DNA of 64,000 nucleotides from Enterococcus faecium (GTDB taxonomy: Bacteria > Bacillota > Bacilli > Lactobacillales > Enterococcaceae). Position 1 is the first letter of the stretch. The number at the start of each line of letters is the position of its first letter. The notes beneath the pieces are model-generated. The model searched no databases, was not told where the DNA came from, and worked only from the letters and a program-made list of their open reading frames with translations. The translations under genes and the position numbers were made by a program. Positions 57,881-64,000 of this stretch are shown here, piece by piece. Location of the stretch: NCBI RefSeq assembly GCF_029023785.1, contig NZ_CP118955.1:1362501-1426500 (forward strand), written 5' to 3'.

Positions 57881-60800
57881 TCTTCTTCACTCCTTTTCAA
57901 TATTCTACGCAGTGCTTCTTCCTTATCTATTTTCTCCAGACGGTGGTAATTATTTTCTTTCAGCATCACATCAAACGTACAGATGCTTCTGAATGGACAA
58001 AATTCGCAGGCAATCCGCTGTTTATCTTTATAAGCTGGATTTAGTTTGATTTCTCCGGAAGTAATCGCATCTCCAGCTAACCGCATATTTTCCCGATTAT
58101 GCGCCATGAATAGTTGCAGTTCTTCTTCCGTGAAAAATTTGTCTTTACTGAAACTACCTTTTTGGTATTCATCTTTCGCATTTTTTTTCACTGGATAGAT
58201 CAGTGATTGTTCTTTTGCTTCCAGTGAATGATCTAGTACTTCTAAAAGAGCGGGATCATCGACAAAAACGCCATCATAACTAAATTTTTTCAATGTATTC
58301 TTCTCTACATCATCTGTCTCCGTCAATACAGGATTATGAACATGTAAATAATATGATCCTGCTGGTTTAACAGCCGCCTTTCCAGTCAAACGTACCGCAT
58401 CCATCAATGCTACGTCCAGGTACGTCAATAATTGCATAGCCATGCCATAATAAGCTTCTGTGACATCGAATGAACGTCCGCTAGATTTATAATCAACGAC
58501 GCTTAGCCAAGTATCTTCTTGTTCAGAAGCTACATCGATTCGATCGATTTTCCCTCGAACATGGAGTTTTCCACCATTACTCAACGGTAATTCCAGACCT
58601 GTGATACCTTTTGCTCCAGCAATCTGACCAAATAGAATCTCTGTCTGAAGAGGATGCATGCCTGTATTTTTGCTCTGTTTTTGCAAAGCCCATGCCACTT
58701 TTTGAATCGTCTGTCCTAACTGGTAGCGGATATAGTTCATTCTTGCAGAACTATCCAATATCTCAAACCGAAGTTCTCCGAATACTTCCTGCAGCACTTT
58801 TTCAGTAAAGTCTCTACGCTGCGTATCGGACATATTCACTAAGGATAATTGGTTTGAAAACAGTAGCTTGAAGAAACGATCCAATGATTCATGATAAAAA
58901 TCACCAGTTGCTGCTGGAGTTAGACCATAAACAGTTCGTTCTTTCAATTTCAAACCAAATTGCATGAAGTATTTGTATTCACAATTATAAAAATTCTCCA
59001 TACGTGAAATTGAAGTATAAATTTCTTTTCCATAAAGCTCTTCCGCCATTTTTTCTGGCATCGAAACAGGAACATTTAAATGTTCCTGACTTTCAAAAAT
59101 CTGTAAAGCAAAATTTCGCCATGACGAATTCAGTACTAATTCTTTGAGCTTTTGCCAGTGCTTTGGTACAGGTTTTTTTTCATCTAAAGCTAATCGATAA
59201 ATCCTATTGACTGTATTGATTCCGCTTCTGTAAGTCCCTACATAACAATTAGGGTCGCTTTCGATCGTCAAATGCTCTTTTCTCTCGACGGGAACAGATA
59301 AATATTCTGTGATTCTACGCAAATAAGGAGACATCTTCAGCGAGCCATCTGTGTCATAGCTTTGTGCATAACTAAGATATAATCGATCTGTTCCGGAAAG
59401 AAAAACAAGATAGGCTTGGAAAGGCTCAAAAGAGATACTTTCCTTTGATGGGTCGAATAAAAACTGTCCATCTGGCAAGGCCTGATTTAATACTTCTCGT
59501 TCTTCACTGGACAACAATCCTTTTGTCTCTTTTCGGTCTGGAAACACTTGATCATTCAACCCTAATGCAAAAGTGACGGCAGCTTGATTTGGTCGAACTA
59601 ATTCCAAACGATTGATTCGCACTTGGTCGATTGCGGTAGGGATTTTACCATAACTTAGATTTTCTAGACCACTCGTAATGATTTCTTGGAACAGTGACCA
59701 GTCAAAAGCCGATTCACCATAAATTACTACATATTCATCCAACAGATCAATCAGCGCTCCCCATGTCTGCTCATGGTTTCTTGCCGCTTCTAAGTTTCCT
59801 CTGTCTACTTCCTGATTACGCCAAAACAATAATTGTTGCTGTACGCCACTTTGGATCAAAAATTGATAAAAAACATTTGCGGCCTCTTGTCCTGTTTTGC
59901 TTTTCTTTATTTTTTTCAAAAATACTGGTACAGCTTTCTGAAATAATCGTCTAATCGTATTTGACTGTTCTTCCAAATACTGTACGTCTTCAATCTGTTC
60001 TGCTTCAAAATCATACGCCACAAACTGCCAGTCTTTTTCACGAGTCCAATAAGTTCCCTGATAATTGTAAGCAAGTGCTACATTTTCAGTGATGTCCAGT
60101 TTTTTCCTGAATTCATCTCGCTCTTGTTTCCATTCATCAAGTTCGGTTTCTGCTTCCGTCGACAGAAATAATTCAGTTTTGAAAAAACGCATAATATCAC
60201 TTAGCCGATAAGAATAGCGGTCAAGAGCGAACAGACTGTTGATCCATTCGATCAGCGGATGATTTTCCATCATTTGTTCTTCATCGATATAAAAAGGAAT
60301 TGCCATTTCTTGAAAGATCGGCCGAAGGATATTTCCATATAAAGACATATTTTTTGTCAGCACTTGGATATCACGATAACGGTAGTTTTCTTCACTGACT
60401 AGTCGCCTGATTTCAACAGCTAATTGTCGGACTTCTTCAGTTGGATTTTCAGCTTCCCACAAATGGAGATGCTCTTGTCCCCCTAATTTGTGTACTGCCG
60501 CTTTCTTTTGGCTAGATGTCTCTTCCCACATTGTTTGCAGCAGTTGAAGCTCTGTCGGACGAGTCTGCTCTGGTGCAAATCGGTCCACTAATATAGGGAC
60601 TTTCCGTTCTCTTGCACTTTGAAAAAGACGGAAATAAAGCTTTCCAGTCTCATGAAAGAGCGTAAGTACTTCTGGAAGATCCGCTGTATAAGGACGATCC
60701 AGCAATAAATCGACAACCAATTGCCCCTTTTCCATCATTGCCTGCAGTAATTGATACTCTTGACCATTGATTCGAGAAAAACCACTGACAATAAATTTGA

Positions 60801-61404
60801 CGTTGTTGAAATCTTGTGTCTGCATATAATTTGCTAGTATAGATAGTGCATCTTCATTTGTTAGTGCACGTTGAGTCAATTCGCTGTCATAAGCTGAAAA
60901 AATCAGCTTCAAGTCTTTCATTTTAAGTTGCTGGTCTTCTGCATTAGGTGAATCACCAAATAAAAGCATCAGGTCTTCTGGTTGAATATTTCCTGTACGC
61001 AATTCACTGTAGAGTTCTTGTAATTGACGAATAAACCCTCTTTTATTGATTTCTCCGCGAAAGATTGTTAATTCTTCCTCATTTTTTTCTAAAATCTGTC
61101 GCAAGATCATTGCAGATCCTGATTCTGATAATTCATTTCCTGTAAGAAGAGTTGTCTGTTGCAGCAAATACCAAGCCAGACGATAAAAACTAAATACTTG
61201 AACGTTTGTTGTGCTGAAAGCTTTTTTTCCGCTTCTTCTTCGCATCTCCGCTAAAATTTCTTGTTCCTGTTCGAATTTGCTGTAGTTGGGAACAAGGAAA
61301 AATACTTGGTTACTTGCATCCTGGTCGAGCCAAGCGGATGCTTCGTCGATCAAGACTTGACGGTGATCTTTTTTCCCGTTTCCAAGAATAAATTGTAAAG
61401 ACAT
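57877..61404 (-). CDS. addB: Helicase-nuclease subunit AddB (RexB-like)
   Basis: This is a 1175-residue subunit. The N-terminal FILGNGKKDHRQ replaces the GxGKT Walker A of Bacillus AddB, as in streptococcal/lactococcal RexB, so ATP binding is probably lost. The C-terminal nuclease has GKIDRIDVASE and SVVDYKSSGRSFD. Four cysteines fit an iron-sulfur staple: one in NFYNCEYKYF and three in CEFCPFRSIC. The ATG at 61404 follows GAAGGAGGAAAAGC. A LexA-like box lies upstream. Confidence 0.93.
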   Translation of the reverse strand: MSLQFILGNGKKDHRQVLIDEASAWLDQDASNQVFFLVPNYSKFEQEQEILAEMRRRSGKKAFSTTNVQVFSFYRLAWYLLQQTTLLTGNELSESGSAMILRQILEKNEEELTIFRGEINKRGFIRQLQELYSELRTGNIQPEDLMLLFGDSPNAEDQQLKMKDLKLIFSAYDSELTQRALTNEDALSILANYMQTQDFNNVKFIVSGFSRINGQEYQLLQAMMEKGQLVVDLLLDRPYTADLPEVLTLFHETGKLYFRLFQSARERKVPILVDRFAPEQTRPTELQLLQTMWEETSSQKKAAVHKLGGQEHLHLWEAENPTEEVRQLAVEIRRLVSEENYRYRDIQVLTKNMSLYGNILRPIFQEMAIPFYIDEEQMMENHPLIEWINSLFALDRYSYRLSDIMRFFKTELFLSTEAETELDEWKQERDEFRKKLDITENVALAYNYQGTYWTREKDWQFVAYDFEAEQIEDVQYLEEQSNTIRRLFQKAVPVFLKKIKKSKTGQEAANVFYQFLIQSGVQQQLLFWRNQEVDRGNLEAARNHEQTWGALIDLLDEYVVIYGESAFDWSLFQEIITSGLENLSYGKIPTAIDQVRINRLELVRPNQAAVTFALGLNDQVFPDRKETKGLLSSEEREVLNQALPDGQFLFDPSKESISFEPFQAYLVFLSGTDRLYLSYAQSYDTDGSLKMSPYLRRITEYLSVPVERKEHLTIESDPNCYVGTYRSGINTVNRIYRLALDEKKPVPKHWQKLKELVLNSSWRNFALQIFESQEHLNVPVSMPEKMAEELYGKEIYTSISRMENFYNCEYKYFMQFGLKLKERTVYGLTPAATGDFYHESLDRFFKLLFSNQLSLVNMSDTQRRDFTEKVLQEVFGELRFEILDSSARMNYIRYQLGQTIQKVAWALQKQSKNTGMHPLQTEILFGQIAGAKGITGLELPLSNGGKLHVRGKIDRIDVASEQEDTWLSVVDYKSSGRSFDVTEAYYGMAMQLLTYLDVALMDAVRLTGKAAVKPAGSYYLHVHNPVLTETDDVEKNTLKKFSYDGVFVDDPALLEVLDHSLEAKEQSLIYPVKKNAKDEYQKGSFSKDKFFTEEELQLFMAHNRENMRLAGDAITSGEIKLNPAYKDKQRIACEFCPFRSICTFDVMLKENNYHRLEKIDKEEALRRILKRSEEE

Positions 61405-61441
61405 GCTTTTCCTCCTTCAACACATGATACGGTGCTCCTTT

Positions 61442-61472
61442 ATTATATCAAAAAATACTGAACATTTGTTCT
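61442..61472 (-). promoter_or_regulatory. addBA promoter with a LexA-like box
   Basis: GAACATTTGTTC (61460-61471) matches the core GAAC-N4-GTTC. TATAAT lies at 61447-61442 on the minus strand, so the box covers the -35 region. Confidence 0.6.
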
Positions 61473-61530
61473 ATATTCTTCAAATTATATCCTTTTAAGG
61501 TTCTGACATTTCTACTTTTTTAAGTATACG

Positions 61531-61566
61531 CAAAAAACAGGAACTGCTGCAAATAAGCAATTCCTG
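61531..61566 (-). terminator. dtpT terminator
   Basis: CAGGAA-TGCT and AGCA-TTCCTG pair around 7 bases; the minus strand continues TTTTTTG. Confidence 0.8.
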
Positions 61567-61582
61567 TCTTTATGTTCATTGA

Positions 61583-63049
61583 TTAATGAATAGATCCCAT
61601 TAGTTTTTTGATTGGTTCTTTCACAGTAAATAGCAAGATACCACCGACGATTGCTACTGCACCGATAATACCGAAGTAGGCAGATTCTGTTCCCGGTGTG
61701 TAGAAGCGTGCAATTTGTGCATTGATTGCTTGTGAAGAAGCATCAGCTAAGAACCAAATAGCGATTGTTTGTGATTCAAATGCTCGTGGTGCTAATTTTG
61801 TTGTCACAGACAAACCAACTGGTGAAAGACACAATTCAGCAATAACCACGATGAAGAAACTTCCCAACAACCACAATGGACTTACTTTTCAACTTGTACC
61901 ATAAAGCATACCCGGCAACATCAATAGCAAGTACGATAATCCTGCAAATAAAAGTCCAAGAGAGAATTTCACTACTGTAGATGGTTGACGTTCACCAAGT
62001 TTCGTCCACATCGTTACGAATACTGGTGTCAGAATAAAGATGAAAATTGGATTCAATGATTGATACCAGCTTGCTTGGATCGTTACACCAAATAGCGTAG
62101 ATTGTGTACGTTCACTAGCAAATAAAGCTAAGATAGATGAACCTTGTTCTTGTAATGACCAGAAAATGATTGCTGCAAGGAATAATGGGATATAAGCCCA
62201 TACTCTTGGTTTTTCTTCAGCAGTTACATCTTTTGAAGTCAGCATTTTGATAAAGTAATACAACGGTAAGATAATCCCCAATACACTGATTGTATTGACA
62301 AAAAAGTCAATTGTCAGATGACCAGTTAGTTGTGCCCCGCCGAATACTGCAGCGATAACAACAAGTGCGATGATCAAGTTACGGATGAATCCTTTACGTT
62401 CTTCAGTTGTCAAAGGATTCGGCGGTGTTGTACCCACTCCGTCTAATGTCTTGCGTCCTTGGATGATGTATTGTAATAATCCAAAGAACATCCCAATAGC
62501 AGCTAAAGAGAACCCTAAATGATAGTTATATTCTTGACCGATTGTACCAACGATTAGTGGTGCTAATAATGCCCCTAAGTTGACACCCATGTAAAAAATC
62601 GAAAATCCTGCATCTCTTCGCAAGTCAGTCTTTGAATAAAGATGTCCGACCATGCCAGAAACATTTGGTTTCAAAAAGGCGGTTCCGATAATAATCAATG
62701 CCATCGAAACAAACAATGTACTTACACCAAATGGTAAAGCCAAGACGATGTGGCCAAGCATAATGAAAACTCCACCGAAGAATACAGTGCGTTTTGCTCC
62801 TAACACTCGGTCAGATACCCATCCGCCGACGATACTAGACATGTAGATCAAAGATCCGTAGATCGACATGATAGCTAATGCTGTTGCTCGTGGTAATCCA
62901 AGTCCCCCGTTGGCAACTGTATCGTACATATAATAGATAAGTAATGCACGCATACCGTAATAACTAAATCGTTCCCACATCTCAGTGAAGAACAAAGTTG
63001 ACAATCCCTTCGGCTGCCCGAAGAAGCCCTTGTCTTGCTGTTTTTCCAT
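61583..63049 (-). pseudogene. dtpT: Di-/tripeptide POT transporter interrupted by an in-frame TGA
   Basis: The gene for a proton-coupled peptide importer. The PTR2 signature GGWVSDRVLGAKRTVFFGG and MWERFSYYGMRALLIYY are at the N-terminus. Twelve or more hydrophobic segments are spread over 488 codons, the usual DtpT length. A TGA at 61891-61889 breaks it after residue 386 (PGMLYGTS-stop), and the same frame continues KVSPLWLLGSFFIVVIAELCLSPVG to a normal end. No base is gained or lost, so it is a nonsense codon, not a frameshift. The truncated product lacks the last two or three helices. The downstream part has only a TTG and no ribosome site. A sequencing error remains possible. Confidence 0.85.
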
Positions 63050-63070
63050 AATCTATACCCCAATTCTTTA

Positions 63071-63090
63071 AATTTTCAGAAAATATTATA
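63071..63090 (-). promoter_or_regulatory. CodY box over the dtpT promoter
   Basis: AATTTTCAGAAAATA (63071-63085) matches AATTTTCWGAAAATT at 14 of 15 positions and abuts TATAAT at 63090-63085 on the minus strand. Confidence 0.75.
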
Positions 63091-63260
63091 CATCTTTACC
63101 GAAAAATTTAACTAAAAAACTTATTTAAGAAATATAAACTAATTTTCTATAAAAACAAGTAATTTTTAATGGCAATATCATAAAAAAAAGAAGATAGAGA
63201 TTTAATAATTATATATCAGCTGTTTTTTTCAAATAAGCAAAAATTCCTAAAACACAACAA

Positions 63261-63274
63261 TGAAAGCGATAACC
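63261..63274. promoter_or_regulatory. cre-like site between dtpT and the nitroreductase gene
   Basis: TGAAAGCGATAACC fits the cre consensus at all but the last base. The rest of this 386-base gap is AT-rich and holds the two divergent promoters. Confidence 0.45.
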
Positions 63275-63350
63275 AAGAAAATCCTTACATAACGATTTTT
63301 CTTATTAAAATTGTTTTTTGAACTTCGCTTATTTTTTGTGAGCATATCTG

Positions 63351-63379
63351 TTTACTTACTTTTTGTAAGGTGCTATACT
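63351..63379 (+). promoter_or_regulatory. Nitroreductase promoter with CTTAC-N5-GTAAG operator
   Basis: TTTACT (63351-63356) and TATACT (63374-63379) are 17 bases apart. The palindrome CTTAC-TTTTT-GTAAG (63355-63369) fills the spacer. Confidence 0.75.
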
Positions 63380-63435
63380 TCATTTCGTAATCAATTAAAA
63401 AAATGCAAAACGCAAATCAAAGGAGAAATTTTATT

Positions 63436-64000
63436 ATGACAACTTTTACTGACACTTTGAAAAACCGCCGTTCAATCTATCATCTAGGACGTAATGTTTC
63501 ACTTTCTAATGAAGAATTAACAACTTTGATCAAAGAAGCAATTAAAGAAAGCCCAACTGCTTTCAATGCTCAATCAACACGCGCAGTTATCCTTTTCGGA
63601 GATGCACATGAAAAACTTTGGGAAATCACTGAAGAAGCACTTCGCCCATTGACTCCAGCAGAAGCTTTCCCAAATACACAAAACAAATTAGCTGGTTTCA
63701 AAAATGGTTATGGTACAGTATTATTCTTCAAAGATACTGACGTGGTAAAAGGTCTACAAGAACAATTTGAATTATATGCAGACAACTTCCCAGATTGGTC
63801 AGAACAATCAAACGGAATCGCAACAGCTAATACTTGGGTAGCATTAGTTGATAAAGGATTGGGCGCAAACTTGCAACATTACAACCCAGTTATTGACGAA
63901 GCAGTTGCAAAAGAATGGAATATCCCTTCAAACTGGAAACTACGTTCGCAATTAGTATTCGGTTCACCAGAAACACCGGCTGGGGAAAAAGAATACATGA
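63436..64000 (+). CDS. Nitroreductase-family flavoprotein (3' partial)
   Basis: The visible 188 residues are most of a ~200-residue FMN oxidoreductase. NRRSIYHLGRNVSLSNEELTTLI and ESPTAFNAQSTRAVILFGD are the FMN-binding start. ADNFPDWSEQSNGIATANTWVALVDKGLGANLQHYNP is the dimer and active-site region of the HBN/YdgI-like subgroup. It may reduce quinones or nitro compounds with NAD(P)H. The ATG follows AAAGGAGAAATTTTATT. The promoter motif links it to the HxlR regulator about 9.3 kb away. The reading frame is intact to the window edge. Confidence 0.88.
   Translation, partial: MTTFTDTLKNRRSIYHLGRNVSLSNEELTTLIKEAIKESPTAFNAQSTRAVILFGDAHEKLWEITEEALRPLTPAEAFPNTQNKLAGFKNGYGTVLFFKDTDVVKGLQEQFELYADNFPDWSEQSNGIATANTWVALVDKGLGANLQHYNPVIDEAVAKEWNIPSNWKLRSQLVFGSPETPAGEKEYM

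Noticed and set aside
61583..61876. Separate small membrane protein downstream of dtpT
   Set aside because: It is in the same frame as dtpT, five codons after the TGA, and begins at a TTG without a ribosome site; it is the dtpT C-terminus.
61876..61891. Frameshift in dtpT
   Set aside because: The two parts are in the same frame, so the break is a nonsense codon.

Overview
This window is a piece of low-GC Firmicutes core chromosome. Gene content and order point to Enterococcus, most likely the E. faecium group. The indicators are the rlmL-like/rnpB/gpsB/ypsA // recU/ponA block, a divergent FabZ/FabN–FabI pair, an RNase PH–RdgB fusion, an H2O-forming NADH oxidase, a PerR with Bacillus-like metal ligands, and an AddB whose N-terminus has lost its Walker A motif. 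The species assignment is inference. I see no rRNA, tRNA, IS element, prophage or CRISPR array.

Layout. 1-4.2 kb: the end of a membrane protein, then a three-gene threonine-use operon (permease, SDR-type threonine dehydrogenase, 2-amino-3-ketobutyrate CoA ligase) with a CcpA cre site upstream. 4.5-9.9 kb: HD hydrolase, M32 carboxypeptidase, rRNA methylase-like protein, rnpB RNA, gpsB, ypsA. 9.9-15.3 kb: recU-ponA converging on dnaD-nth, with a small AT-rich island between two near-identical terminators. 15.3-22.1 kb: MFS pump with a MarR regulator, NADH oxidase, PerR, CysK and a LysM autolysin. 22.4-25.9 kb: transketolase, a DUF896 protein, lexA, and a small membrane protein behind two LexA boxes. 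26-33.6 kb: apt-recJ, rnz-SDR-lapA, DUF1269 protein, obg. 33.9-42.7 kb: gap, hydrolase, MupG-like protein, cyclophilin lipoprotein, fab genes, ilvE, MscS channel. 42.2-48.5 kb: murI/rph-rdgB/yfcE/cbpB and a glutamine-type ABC transporter. 48.8-54.1 kb: trpS, then pheST behind a T-box. 54-64 kb: an HxlR regulator, addBA, a dtpT peptide transporter interrupted by an in-frame TGA, and the start of a nitroreductase.

Several regulatory circuits can be read from the DNA. LexA boxes lie at lexA, at the small membrane protein gene and before addBA. FabT palindromes lie between the fab genes. A long palindrome covers the MFS pump promoter and its half-site recurs at marR. A CTTA-N5-GTAAG motif is shared by hxlR and the nitroreductase. 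Rex/FNR-like sites precede nox. A CodY box covers the dtpT promoter.

The most unusual structure is a family of modular stem-loop repeats. Each has a GTGACAAAA or GTGGGACA hairpin at one end, a CCGAATAAACGG core and, in the full copies, a reverse-complementary far end. At least five copies or derivatives sit between genes, and solo versions of the end hairpin act as terminators elsewhere.
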